Positions 1 to 12,395 of a stretch of 64,000 nt of DNA are shown piece after piece (within the stretch, counting starts at the first letter, position 1; every line of letters begins with the position of its first letter). The DNA comes from Tyto alba. Its lineage: Eukaryota; Chordata; Aves; Strigiformes; Tytonidae. The stretch is taken from NCBI RefSeq assembly GCF_018691265.1, contig NW_024881272.1, forward strand, positions 21,379,323 through 21,443,322. Direction: 5' to 3'. The position numbers and the translations under genes are program-made. The notes under the pieces are model-generated. The model had not been told where the DNA came from. It saw only the letters and a program-made list of their open reading frames with translations, and searched no databases.

Positions 1-1150
1 CTACTTTTAAATGGCCTTCAGACAGCAATGTAACACTAGTGGGTTTTTTACTCTTGGGACATATAGTGGAGAGCCATTCATCACTTATTAGGATTTCACC
101 CTGTTGATGCCTGCTGTGAAAGCTAGTGGAACTTAAAGCAATATATTTTATGGTTTCTTTCTTTAAAAAAAATTCTAATACAATTATCAGAGACATACAT
201 CCACAGAGAAATAAGTAATGACCTGCCATGACATAAATCTCAATTTTAATTCCCAGATTTGTTTTCAGTTTAATATCTTGTATATTTTTACAGTACAGAT
301 CAGTATATTGCAGTTAGCCAATCTTATTTATAACATACATAACTGCAAAGAATAAAATCCTTAATTTTCACTGCCATTTTTAAATCTATTTGTTCACCAT
401 AAAACTTCTCTTAAACGATTTTCTAATTTTTTATTGCACTGAATACACAAGCAAAAGATACAAATGTTGAAGCCAGTAATAAACCATTAATTTACAAAGA
501 AATTCTGAAATGTAAACTGCATTTCTAAATTTTAATGTCTCTAAAATAACTCCACTTAGACATGTGTAAGTGTGATTCATGCTTCAAGACTGCTCACCTC
601 ACACAGAGTGATGTACTGTCACTATTTCATTCATTCTAAACACAGTATCCATAAGAGTTTAGAAAGTAGACATCACCATAAATCAATGTTATGGGAATAC
701 ATTTTCAAACAAAACATTTTACAGACATAGGCAACCCACATTCCATACTGATCATGAAACACTTACGTGAAGGTCAGCTAAAGTCAGCAACAACTTATGG
801 ATTCATTTTTGGAGGAATAAAAAATGCCCATGTATTTTTTCTGAGTATATTAAAAGTAGCTTAAATCTGTGCAAGATTTCTGTGTAGAATTTCTAAGAAC
901 TTTGGAAGGGCTATAAAAGAAACAACATTAAGGAGACATGTAAGCACTTGAGATTGTCTTTTCTGATGAAGTTCAGAATGGACTCAGACACTATGCTGGC
1001 TCATAACACCACTTTGCAAAGTACGTAGAAATATTAATGGAACTAAAATTTACTCCCATGTGAACTTTAATTCATTGAAAGGCACTTATAAAATATATTT
1101 CTTAGAAACATCAAGAAAATCCAATTAACTTAAACATGTGGTACCCTATC
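1..1150. other. AT-rich non-coding DNA, nothing recognised
   Basis: All frames are broken by frequent stops. I see no splice-bounded exon, RNA gene or recognisable repeat here. It reads as neutral intergenic or intronic DNA. Confidence 0.6.
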
Positions 1151-1330
1151 ACATCAGTGACTCCTTTGTATATAAAAGGCAGGGCTGTGTTGTTAGACTT
1201 GGGAGCTCTCCCCTGCTTCTGCAATATAGTGTGCTCTGGTTGTGTCTGCCTTTGTGTTAAATTGCGAGGTACCCCTGCTGCTCAGGTTGCATAGGAAGGT
1301 CTGCAGATCACAAAGATAATCGGCCTCTGG
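1151..1330 (+). mobile_element. possible decayed LTR promoter/R region (gammaretrovirus-like)
   Basis: A TATA box (TATATAAAAG, 1169-1178) is followed about 30 bases later by a C/T-rich block with GGGAGCTCTCCCCTGC, an AATATA where a polyadenylation signal would lie, and a GT-rich stretch. This order (TATA, R start with an inverted GGGAGCTCTC core, poly(A)-like signal, GT-rich U5) is the layout of ERV1/gammaretroviral LTRs. I cannot find clear TG...CA ends, a primer binding site or a target duplication, so a chance promoter-like sequence is possible. The family assignment is inference. Confidence 0.3.
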
Positions 1331-4302
1331 GGACTGGATTGTGCTGCACAGCATGCCAACCTGCATTCTGTCCTGCCAATGGTCCCCTGCTCTTTTTCAG
1401 TCTTTCTTTTATTTTCTAGTAAAGGTACCTGGGGAGGTGGGGATGGATCTGTCTCTCTTGATACTGGGCTAGATCAAAAGTAGGCTTTTGTCTCCTTGCC
1501 TGCTTTTTTCTCAAGTTTGATGGGGAGTAATGAAGAGATGAACAAGCTGATGTGAATAGCTATTTCAGACAAGTTAGTCACCCCAGAATAGTCCCTATTA
1601 TTACTTAGCAGAACCTTTCTGGTTGTACTAACGTCTGACAGCTCCTGTCTTTGTATACATTGAGTAATCAGTTGGAACATCTGCTCTGTGTGGCCTAATG
1701 TAGAAATTTTCTGGACCAAAATCCAATTGTTTTTCCAGTTTCAATGGTGCTTTGGCCTGATGTTTCTCACTGGGGTACTCTGAAGATTGCTTTGAAGTTG
1801 CTAAAATAAAGACAATAAGGTAATTATTTAAAAAAGCTTCTTAATGTACTCAGATACACCTAAGGAAATCCTAGAGAAGTAAGTGTGCATGTTTCTATAG
1901 TTGTAATTAAAAGACCTACTTTTATGGCTAGTGAATATGGTGATCCTGTCATTACTTACTGCAAGAAGGTTACACAATGAACAGAGCTGATAAGACTTTG
2001 GGCTTGTATGAGAGAGGTAAGGGAAACAAAACTTATGTTTTTAAAAAGGGCAAGGATTCATTTGTGTAAAAACATCATGATGTGTAGAGAGAAATGGATA
2101 TAGGAAATCTTAAAAATATGTTGACCAGGTTTTACTTTTTTTAAAAGTTGTACCTCAAAGGGCAGTTCATGAATGATCCTCTTTAAACACGGAAAGCTTT
2201 TTAAAGTAACAAAGTAGGACAGTATTAAACAACACTGCTAGGGATCAGATCTTGGCAGACCAGTAAATAAGCAGTTTTAACAATTTTTAATATGTATTTA
2301 TTGCATTCTTTAATCTATACAGACAGTATGGAACGATGTAGAACACTGAGTCTGCTTTTCTTCTACTAAAGAACTTTGATCCATCTTTACAGAGGTGACT
2401 ACAAATATTTATGCCAGAACAGATCTTAGGAGCAACCTTGGGTTATAAAAGCTGTTTCATTGGGAGAACCCTCGGCTGTGTAGTTAATTTGGTCTTCCCA
2501 GACCAGAGGTCAAGATCGGTCCTTTATAATTAGGCAAAAGAGAAATGTCTACTTGGGTGTAACAACTAATATTAAAACTTCTTGAAAAGCTCTCACGCCA
2601 GACAGTCATCTCTGAGCCATGAGAACATGAAAAGTCTGATAATATCCTCTCTATCTTTTAATTTTTAACCCCAAATTATTTGTTAGATTATCTTGTAATA
2701 TTAAAAAAAAAAAAAAACAAACACCCAAATTACTGTATATTAATAGTAAAAAAAAAATCACTTACTATAAAATGAAAAGGCTCTCCTGTGTAATGAAATG
2801 CATAAACTGTAATTTAATGAATGTTCTGACTAGAATAATGCATTATTTTTTGTAAAGAATATTGCAGTATACTAAAGGTACAGAAATTTATCATATACTG
2901 GAATTTATATGTTACATAGTGATGAAATCCATCTGCTAGGTGCTCACTTATACTGCATAATGTAGTGAAAGCAGCCATCATCAATCACACATTACTCTAA
3001 TCCTACCTCCATATTCTACTACTTCTAGGTCACTGAAGAAAGGGAATGGTAATGATCAGACTTGTAATTACAGAGCAAAGTAAGTATACTGCCTTCCGGT
3101 AAGGATAATGATGTTTACTTTTCATCTCAAGATAAATTTGGTGCAATCAAAATGCTAATAATGAAGCACCAGCTACAGAATATCTACTGTGGACAACACT
3201 ACTACACCCAGGTATTGCAATTATTCTAAAAAAAAAGTCAACATCATTTTGTGAAGTGCTGCTCTTAAGGGAAGTTAGAGTCAGGCATCAAAGAAAAGGG
3301 GTTTTGAAGACCTGATGTTGTTCCTGACACTTACGTTATTCCTAACACTTATCACTTATGCTACCTAGAGGAACTATACCAAAAGGAAAGGAGTTACACA
3401 GAGATAAAACCAGTATAGATTTTCGGAGGATCTAAGTTACCATCTGGTATGTTTAAGTAAATGTGCTACAACACTGAATACATTTTAGCAATTTAAAACT
3501 CGTAGATGAATTTTGGTGGGACAAATTCAAGTAAAAGGATGCAATATTAGGGCAACTTCAAAAAAAAACCAAACCAAACAAAACCAAAATGAATCTTACT
3601 GAATCAAAAATTTAATCCCAAGTAATTAAGAAAAGATATTTCCAGACTATACTTAAAAACAGAATTTCCAGGACACAGTGAAGTGGAGGGGAGGAGGGAA
3701 AGCCCATTACTCATTTTAGGTGAACTTTAATATTTTCCTGAAAATAAGTGCTTTGGTTTTAATGTTTTTAAAGTTTTCTTTTAGAATTTGGGTTAGTTTA
3801 TAACAAAGCTGTTGTTTTTAATGAAAAGCAGTGAAATCTTAGGGCTTTTTAAAAGATGTTTTTGCACTTTCTTTTTGTTGTAGGAAGGGGAAAAAACGTA
3901 GTAGTTGAATGACAAATAGCATCCCTCCTGAAACTCTATTTATTAATCAGCAAAAGAATTCACCCAGCAGTTTTTCCCATTGAGAGACATTTGTATCATG
4001 CCTTAGTTGGTCCTATAAAATCAATTGGCTCTTATCAAGCATGCTCTGTGAGAAACAGTGATAATGAACATACGCTTGGAATAGCATGCAGTGATAATTA
4101 CATTGGCCTCAGCCTCTAGCGGTATTCTGGACACTGAGGCCAGCAGTGTGATCAGAAAGCAGGCTTGAAAATAAAATATAGGCAGGCCAGGGATAAGAAA
4201 AAATAAAGCTGTGGCATAAACATTAATCAGTAGTTGTGTAAAAACAACAGATCTTGTCCAACACAGACTACACAGCCAAAGTATTGAATAGCTTTTTGTA
4301 CA
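1331..4302. other. AT-rich non-coding DNA
   Basis: This stretch contains A-runs (near 2703-2717 and 2749-2757) and no coding signal. The minus-strand 81-codon frame at 1474-1719 lacks any recognisable domain and is taken as chance. Confidence 0.55.
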
Positions 4303-4336
4303 TGTACAGGTTGCTCAGACCTGCACAACCTGTACA
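4303..4336. repeat. perfect 11-bp inverted repeat (hairpin)
   Basis: The left arm TGTACAGGTTG (4303-4313) and right arm CAACCTGTACA (4326-4336) are exact reverse complements separated by 12 bases. The palindrome TGTACATGTACA overlaps the left side. It could be a remnant of a small inverted-repeat element or a chance hairpin; no longer precursor-like fold is obvious around it. Confidence 0.6.
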
Positions 4337-6317
4337 AATAACCGAGTAAAGGGTTGTTCTTGGGCACAAGTATTTACAATTTAATTGTTAGAGTTAGAGC
4401 AATTGTGTCATCCTAACTACATTACCATATCTAACAGTGCTATCATAGATTTAGGAGGCCCCAAAAGTTAATTGATGGGCACAAGTCTATGTGCCTCTGT
4501 GAAATGATGCATCTTTCTGTCTCTTAAAGAGCAATTCATTGAAGTCATGTCAGATATACAGGATGTCTACAGGTCATTCTTTAAGACCAAACCCATGGTC
4601 CACACAGTGAGAGAGAAACCATGCAGGTCTCTGTTCCTCCACATAGCCCTGGACAGGCTGCTGGAGGAGCAGCAGTCAAAGCAGGAGGTGGGGAGGAGTA
4701 GAATAGGCTGCACTCCACTGCAGGGTTTTTCGACAGACACCTCAGTTCTGGAAACAGGGCTGCAAGTCATCTGAAAACAGATGGCTCAATGAGACTCCCC
4801 CTGCTTCCTCTCTCATTTGAGTGGGAAACACTATGAGAACAGCCCTTGGACTGATTATTTGTACTTTCAGTCCTTATCTAGGCCAGGAGCCAAAAATGCA
4901 GAGGCCTGGACGTAAGTTACCAGAAAGTTTTGTAACCTTGAGAGAGGTTCAGTCCAAGTTCAATTCTAAAAATACGGGAATGATCACAGGGGGGTTATTA
5001 TTCTACTCAAGCAGTCTTCCCCATTCTATGGTCAGAGTCTTCCCTGTTGCCTCAGTTTTATATTCATGCAACTCAACTCATTGGAAGGCAATTACTTATG
5101 CTTAATATGAGGGCCAATGTGAACACACTCAGGCTTTTAGCCTCTCAGTATTATGTGGATTTATTGGCAGTATGCCCAAACCCCATAGACCTTCTCCAGT
5201 CCAAGTCCCAACTCACCTCAGTCAGTAGCTTTTCCTGACAGAAGACTATGTGCTGTGGCTGTATCAAGGCTGACAGTGTTGTGAAAAGTTTCATCTCACC
5301 TTCACTGAAGTTTGCAGCTTTATTAAAAAGTGCTGTACTGATACATCCTGCAAAATTCAGCCTTTCTTTAGAGCAGTTCTGTCAACCTTGCTGGAGAATG
5401 TCTAGTTTTATTTGGCTGGTTCAGAGTGGAAAAGCAGGATGTAGCTTAAAATGATAAAATAAAATGCTACTTTAAATCTTCAGGTTTTAGAGATTCTCTT
5501 GCTCTTATAATTTCTATAGGATGGAGTTGTTACTGCTAAGATATCACTTATAGCAGTGCAATCTCTGTTATCTTCTGAAGAGGCTAATACTCACTAGATG
5601 GAGGATATCCTCAATGAAGTTGAATAATTCTAAAACAAAGAAATCTACTTCAGGCTGCATTTTGTTATTTGGAAGTCACAGTACAATTTTCACTCAGATT
5701 TGTATTTTCTGAGATGTTGTAGTAAAAATTTCAAAGTATATGGAAACTCTTCAAAACATGTTGAGCTTAAACAGCCAGTTACAAAGAATCTCAAAACTGC
5801 CCTTGCTTTGTCAGCGTATTCCGTGTAATTAATTTCTATGTCCAAACAAGATGCACAGATGTGTTGACATAATGTTCACTGTTACCAAATCTTTGCAGAT
5901 ACTACCCTTCTTATTACTTGTGCATGCTTAGTGTTTGCTCATAGAAAAGATTAAGAGCCCCATATGATAGTCAAATCATGGCAGCTGCATTGTGAAGAAT
6001 TGGTATGAAAGCAATTAGGTTTCATAGTTCACCATTTGCAACCTCAGCTTACTTTATATCATTGTGCAAAACTGAATCTGCTTTAAAACTGTTAGGTGTG
6101 TTCTCAACATGGATTCATACTAGAAATGACTTGCATACTTTATAAACGTGTGAATGTTTTGTGATAAAATTGGTTGCTTCTCTGGTCTAGACTTCATGCA
6201 GACCCCAACAGTTTAGATTTGGCGAATATTTATCTGATCATATCAGCCTAATGAACTGACTAGGCATCAGCTTTGACAGGCTGCCTGACATTGTACAAGA
6301 TGGAAATAAAAGACTCA
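4337..6317. other. non-coding DNA with a cluster of short ORFs (4547-5454), no gene recognised
   Basis: Several overlapping frames of 60-94 codons occur between 4547 and 5454, on both strands. None shows a domain, consistent splice sites or a codon pattern, and the plus and minus frames overlap each other. I treat them as chance frames in a locally less AT-rich patch. Confidence 0.5.
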
Positions 6318-6390
6318 GGGCAAAACTGTGACCCCATACAAGTCAATGGCAAAAATCCTCCTGTGTTTAAAGGGTACAGGATTTCATCTA
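6318..6390. repeat. ancient dispersed repeat with GTCAATGG motif
   Basis: ACAAGTCAATGGCAAAA (6338-6354) with flanking GTGACCCCAT and ACAGGATTTCAT matches the general layout of an old amniote interspersed repeat, in which a GAAGTCAATGG block sits beside 'accaggatttca'-type sequence. Related motifs recur in this window at about 8300, 19358, 42520, 55361 and 57256. The family name is not certain. Confidence 0.4.
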
Positions 6391-7189
6391 TGGTTCTCTG
6401 CCTTATCTTTCACTCCCAGAAACAAACAGCACACGTAGCATAGTAGGGACTACATACACTAGGCTTTTTCCAGTATATAATGAGGCATTAACTGAGTGAA
6501 GTTAGAGCTTTTGGATCTCTGTGGAGAAGCGGGTTTTTTAGAAGAGGGTGAAAGAAGAAAAGATAAACACATAACTGACTGGAAGGAAAAGCGACCCCTT
6601 TATCTACTAGGGGAAAGTGAGAAATTGCTTCGATTTTATTTTAATTTGGTTTTTCTCCAGCTTCCTGAAGTCACTTGACAGTGTAATAGAAAAGACTTAC
6701 CACCATTCATAGGCAAAACACAGAATAATATCATGATTGAAAAATATTCCCTCAATGAAACTCCCACTTGCAGAATTCAAACAGTGCCATATTTTAGAGG
6801 AATTTACAGCGGCCTCTGTCAGACCCCCATCTCTCCCTCAGGTGATGATTACTTCATTCCAGGATAACATGTTTTAATTATGGCAACTTCAGAGGGAAAA
6901 GGTGAGTTAGTAGCTTGCTTTGTTTTATGGAACATATGTACCACCATGTTACAAAAGATTCCCTACTGGACCATTACTCTGCTGAGGTTTTTTGGTGCTA
7001 AATAACAGTGTGAGAAAAAGATCTCTTCCTGCACTGCTTTCACCTTCACCACCTTGAAGATCCTCCTGAACCAGCATAGATGCTAACACAGTTCAATCCA
7101 AGCATTAACATGGTTGAGGTATTTCAGAGCCTTCTTAATCTGTCTTTTCCCTTATAAAATTGCTTCAAACTACTCCTACAGCCATCTCC
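6391..7189. other. non-coding DNA, nothing recognised
   Basis: No coding, RNA or repeat signal is visible. AAAAGGTGAGTTAG near 6898 resembles a splice donor, but no coherent exon precedes it. Confidence 0.5.
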
Positions 7190-7400
7190 CTCTGGTTGGG
7201 GGGGGGGGGGGGGGGTGTTGCAGTTTGCTGGGCAGCAGCACAGATGGCAGGAGTAAAAGGGTTGGCACCGGGTCCAGGAGCTGCGGCTGCCTCCAGCCCC
7301 AAGTTGGGTTCTGCCCTGAGCTCCCTGTGGCCAGGCGCCGGGATGGCACCGTGTTGGGTGGCCGCAGGGGACAAGTCCAACCAGGAGATCAAATGTGCAT
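7190..7400. other. GC-rich, CpG-containing patch beginning with a G18 run
   Basis: An uninterrupted run of 18 G (7198-7215) opens about 200 bp that are clearly richer in G+C and CpG than the surroundings (for example CACCGGG, GCGGC, GGCGCCGGG, GCCGCAG). Overlapping frames on both strands exist only because stops are rare in GC-rich DNA. It could be a fragment of a GC-rich mobile element, an unmethylated regulatory patch, or an orphan CpG cluster. The G-run can form a G-quadruplex. I do not recognise the sequence. Confidence 0.55.
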
Positions 7401-8239
7401 CTCCTGCTAATGATGCCTTTGCTTGTTACTAGTTTTTATATAAACACTGAGAGCCTTTACTCATGTTTTGCTCAGTTAATGTTCCCTGACAGAGGAAGGA
7501 CTGAGTCCAGGTTTTGGGAGCTGGCTATATAATAACATCCTAATTAGTATTCAGTTCTGTTTACACATCAGATTTTTAAATCAATTTGAATGAAAGAAAA
7601 TAGGTGGGATAGATACCATTTGCCTCCTGATCCCCACTTGGAGAGGACCTTTCATGGCAGGGTTTCCTCTCTCCTGCAGTGTGGGAAAGGATAGATGAGA
7701 AGAGTGGGGTGAGCTGGAGGGGCAGGACCCACAGCCCCACCAAGCCTGACTTTGTCCTCTCAGAGCATCTCAGGGAAGACATCTCCTGACATGCATGCAG
7801 TGACTGGGCTCAGCTGAACCCTGCAGACATGGGGTGCGGAGAGGCAGGTGATCAAATATTTGCAGAGATCAGCCTCCCTTCTGCCTGGATGCCCTGCCAC
7901 CCCTCAGCCTCACACACTCAGATGCACACATGCACACACAGCTCTCCGTAGAAATCTGCAAGCTTTCATCCAGCTCTTTATTCAAACCCATCCGTGTCCC
8001 ATTCAATTATATAAACACATGTGCTATTTGTGCTGAAAAGAAAAATGTAAGTACAAGTAGTTGTACACTGATCTGGAAGCCTAAATCTTGCTTTATCCAC
8101 CTGATGGAGGAACAAATAAGAAATTACATGAAATCTTTGGCAAATCTCCCAGAAGACAAAATACAGGGTTTCTTAGTTCAGTTTTCCTTGCTGGTCTTTA
8201 GGTAACTCCCCATCACCTCTGAGGCAGTAGGACTTTAAC
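7401..8239. other. non-coding DNA, nothing recognised
   Basis: A CA-rich imperfect stretch lies near 7913-7940. Short frames here (7576-7782 minus; 7848-8205 plus) have no recognisable features. Confidence 0.5.
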
Positions 8240-8370
8240 CTCTGAGTAAAACTGAAGATGCAGGGTAAGTCTTAACTTTACCCATGCAAGTTTAAGTAAC
8301 ATTGACTTCAGCTGAGTTATCCTCAATTTATAACAGAAGAGCCAGCATCAGATTCTGGCCTTGAACAATA
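8240..8370. repeat. possible ancient dispersed repeat (ATTGACTTCA motif)
   Basis: AACATTGACTTCAGCTGAG (8299-8317) sits between 'acccatgcaagtttaagt' and 'cagattctggcctt', the arrangement seen in old amniote repeats built around CCATTGACTTCARTGGG. It is degraded, and the boundaries are approximate. Confidence 0.35.
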
Positions 8371-11300
8371 ACTTTGGAAACTGAGGCTGTGAAACAGAGA
8401 ACGGAATGTCTTTAGCTGTTTTTAATCCGAGGTCAGTGGGTCTCTGTCCACTTTAAATCAATTGTGGGACTGACAAAGTCTTTCATTCTTAGCATAATGA
8501 CAGTTAACTGTGTTTGAATGAGTGATTTATTTCCCTTTGATGTGGACCAGGCACTAAAAAAGGAATGTTTTAAAAACTAAAACTGAGAGTTAGATAAGGC
8601 CAGAATTAGGAGGACAATTTCTGTCAGTGGAGTACTCATGCTTTTCTAAGACAACAGTGTGACTTCTGAGGCACCTATGTTCACAGACTTTTAAAATATT
8701 GGAACATACGGTCTTAGCAGAAACACAAAAGATATTTTTTTAACTTCATGTCATATCTCATCATATTATGGAGGCCTGTGCGGCGTAATGTAATGAGATG
8801 CACATTTTAACACACAGGTCTTTCTTGTGATATCAAACAGGAGAGGTCCTCAGGGAGCAAAATAGGTCACTCACTGCTGAACTAGCTGGTCGGCAAACCG
8901 ATGTAATGAGTATTTTCAAGTTTGCTCTTAATTTTGCCACTTTCCTGCCTCCCATTAAATCAGCCAGAAAATATAACTGTGTCAAAAATTAGGTACTTCC
9001 TAAGAAATTGTTCCCCTTTTTGTTCATTTTTCTTTGGCATTCATCATAGGGAAAGGAAAGAAAAAGGTCCTTTTACCTAGGATATTTTCACCACTTTGTA
9101 AGTAAAAAGCAGCTTTTGTCAGCAAAGTGCTTTTTGCTGCCTGATGGGTAATGTAATGTGTGAGTCAGTGTGGAAAAGGAGTTGAAGGTCAAAGCTGTAA
9201 GAGTACTTGCTGTGTCACTTGGTGTCCTGATCTGAATGTTATGCATGTCATTTCCCTAGCTCACTGTCAAAGGAAGGAAACTATACCATGGCTGGGAGTG
9301 TGCATGAGTACTGAATAAGTCAAGAAAAATTGCTCCCTCAAAATGTGCTAAAACTAGGGAAAATAATAATTACTTAATTCTATTTCTCATGCAGTGTGTG
9401 CAAATCTGCACATTGCCTTCTCTGAATGCTATTGTCCACCTTTTCAATATGGAAAGCTTGCAACAAACTCTGAAAGGTGAAATACTGACGAGTTTTGCCA
9501 CTGACATGGTGAGGCTGGGATGTATTCAGAAAAAGCTTACAGAGAAAAGGAAGGCTTGTGAGAGTGTAATAGAAAGTTTAAATCAATTGAAAATTCCCCG
9601 TGAATTCCTTTAATCGACGTGGTCATTATGAGTGCATTTTCACATGAGATCCTCCTTCTGTGGAAGATGTTGCTGAAAATACCCTGTTTGTTGTTTAGCA
9701 CCATTAACCTTTTAAAAATCCCACTTATGCTCTAAAATGAAGTGTGCCTGTGCACATTGACTTCCTTGTTTTCATCAGAACCTTTTACTACCCAGATTCT
9801 GCTTTCTTTTAACATCAAAAAAGTAGAATCAAAGGTTCCTTTAAAGAATGTTATCTTATTTATTCTGTGCAACTGGACATTAGTAAGTTTGCCCACTCTT
9901 TTCGCTGACTGGTTTTGTAGACTGGGTTAAAAATATTATTTTTGACATTTAAAGACCTTAATACACTAGGTCTCAACAAAGTGCTTTACGGAGCTTCTGG
10001 CGCTTTGCATACCACTTCCTCCTGTTGGGTCAAAAGGGGCAAAACTATTATATTTGAAGGTTTGCAGAAGTAGAAAGGGCAGTGTTAACACTTCTGCATG
10101 TTCAGCTAAAGATCACAGAACCGTCACCTAACTGACTTTTCCCAGGATCTTGTATTTCTGTTTAAGGAGGAATTGCAATGCTTTTTACTTCAGAGGACTC
10201 TGACAGGACTTTGTTTAACCTGGTATCACAAAACCATTTTGCAATTTGTGATAAATTGAAACTGTGACTTTTTTAAAAAACTTTTTTTTTTACTCTTTTT
10301 TTAATTATCAGAATGTGAAAACTTGTAATCAAAGGAAACCTTGTCTCCTAGTGTGATTTCACTTGATTGATTCTGCATGTCTTAAATGGTTTCTCTCAGA
10401 AATGGATCCAGCGTTTTTTTCAGCCTTCCTGTCCTATAGAGCTTTTCTCATCTGGGATCTGCCTTTGCAAATGTCTCAGCACATGACTAAATCAACTGGA
10501 TTTCTTGTCTAGAAACTCATCACACTCCTAAACCCAAATAGGCAGATCTCACACTTATGTGGATCATTTTATAGGTTACTGATGTAAACTACATATCTGA
10601 GAGATTTATTTTCAATGGACTTATTTATCAGAGAGTTAGGGGAATGTGTAACACCCGCATTTTGGTTCTACTTCGATGTTTCAGTTTATTTTGCTTTTAA
10701 TTGTTCATGATTTTGTGTTGCAATGAAGAGTAAGACTGAGACTAGTAAAGGATCATTTTAAGTTACAGTAATAGTAAGCAATCTTGCAACAGAGATCGGG
10801 ATTATAAATCACAAGATGTCTTACCTCATAGTTTATAGCATCTTTCACAACTCACTGACACTGATAAAGAAACATAATTTAAGAACCATAGAAAATAGTG
10901 AAGTTATGTTTATGGGCAACCAATTAAAATGTTTCATAAACTGAAGTTAAAATAGACTGTTTCTACAGATTGCTTAAGCATCTTCTGTAGATACTCTGAG
11001 AGGCATAATTTCTATCAATGTAACATTGTATAGTAGTGTCATTTTATTTTAATGTTCCTGAGTAAAGGAGACATAATCATGACTGAAGTCTTTCAAAATC
11101 AATCTAGATGTCATAATTAAACCAATTACTAATCCCTGTATCTTAGTCATATTCTAAAGAAAAGCCTATTAATTCTGTACAATCTTACCACAGGTAGCGT
11201 GTCTGAAATTCATACACACAAATATAAACTGTGCAATATAACTTAAGAAGAAAACTCTAATTTCTATTAATAGGCTGAATCATTCATTATGACTGTCTGT

Positions 11301-12029
11301 GTTAGAGGTACTCAGGCATGTTAGATCTATAGAACAAAACAGCTGGTGCAGATGTCTACATTTGGGGAGGGAGAGACATTTTATATTAATTCTTGGCAGT
11401 TCCAGTGAACTGTATGCCCATTAGCAGCCAGAGTTCATTGGATTTGCTCCTGGAGCTTTGCTTCTGGTTTATTTTTCATTTGAAAGGAATCCAGTTCATA
11501 AGCTCCAAGACCACTCAGTGATATGACTCAAATCTCAGCAAATTGGAACAAAAGAGGTATTTACTTGAAAAATGGCACTCCTGATCTAAATCAAAACGTT
11601 AATATAGATTCACCCATTTACCATATTTTAGAGACTGAAGATAGACCTTTTTAAATGAGGAATAAACATAAAACTAGTAGAATGATAGTAAAAGAGTATG
11701 CCATGCTCTGCACATGTTAATATCTCTGGACTGTTAATTCCTTCCTTCCTAAAAACTTTTAAAAACCAAGCTGCTTACAGATGATATCAAGTGTTTGTCT
11801 TTAGCTTTATTGTGTTCTTGAGAGAATGAAAGCCCTTCAACTGCAGGTACATACAAAGAATACATGAGCAGATTTATTGAGGTACCTCAGCTTCATATGC
11901 TGGAGCTCTGTAAAAAATTCCTAAGGACATAAACTACAGCACACATGCAACAATGCTTCAGGAAGGAGGGTGAAGACATCTCCATCATTATTGACTATGA
12001 ATCACATTATCTCTCATGCAAGCTGGTCA
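8371..12029. other. AT-rich non-coding DNA
   Basis: No gene, RNA or recognisable repeat was found in this 3.6 kb. The 74-codon frame at 9389-9613 has mildly coding-like composition, but no domain and no convincing splice context. Confidence 0.5.
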
Positions 12030-12395
12030 TCAGAGACTTATTGGTGCCTCTTCCCCTGTGGGGGTTGAGTGTGCAAAACATTTTATGACAGAGTCATAAG
12101 ATCCACATTTATTGAAGCCTGTAGAAACCTCAGCACAGAGAGATGTGAGTGTGATGTCAAAGTGAAGGCAGAGCTCTCGCTCCTGGATAACTTGTGTCTG
12201 CCAAGGAGTAGCAAGAGTGAGGTGCTCTTCGTGGGGGGGAGAGGGTAACCACAGAACTGGTGGGGGCTGTTTCCGCACCAACAGGAACACAGGCTGGAAG
12301 GACAATGATGTTTGGCAATTGCAAACAGTACAATATGTGCAGATGGTGGATGTGAGACACACCCTGCATGGGTGTAACCCAGCCACCAACAGACA
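12030..12395 (-). mobile_element. possible decayed LTR-like segment, minus strand
   Basis: Read on the minus strand, this GC-richer 365 bp runs from TGTCTGTTGG through C-rich pyrimidine blocks to an AATAAA polyadenylation signal (plus-strand TTTATT at 12108-12113) followed by a GT-containing tail. The pattern suggests an LTR R/U5 end, but I cannot confirm TATA, CA end or target duplication. A 119-codon frame covers it on the same strand without a recognisable domain. It may instead be unique sequence. Confidence 0.25.

Noticed and set aside
4547..5454. Cluster of short ORFs as exons of a gene
   Set aside because: No shared frame, no convincing splice sites, no domains, and overlapping antisense frames of similar quality.
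7114..7432. Overlapping plus and minus ORFs over the GC-rich patch
   Set aside because: Poly-Gly/poly-Pro comes from the G18 run, and stops are rare in GC-rich DNA; frames on opposite strands are mutually exclusive and unrecognised.
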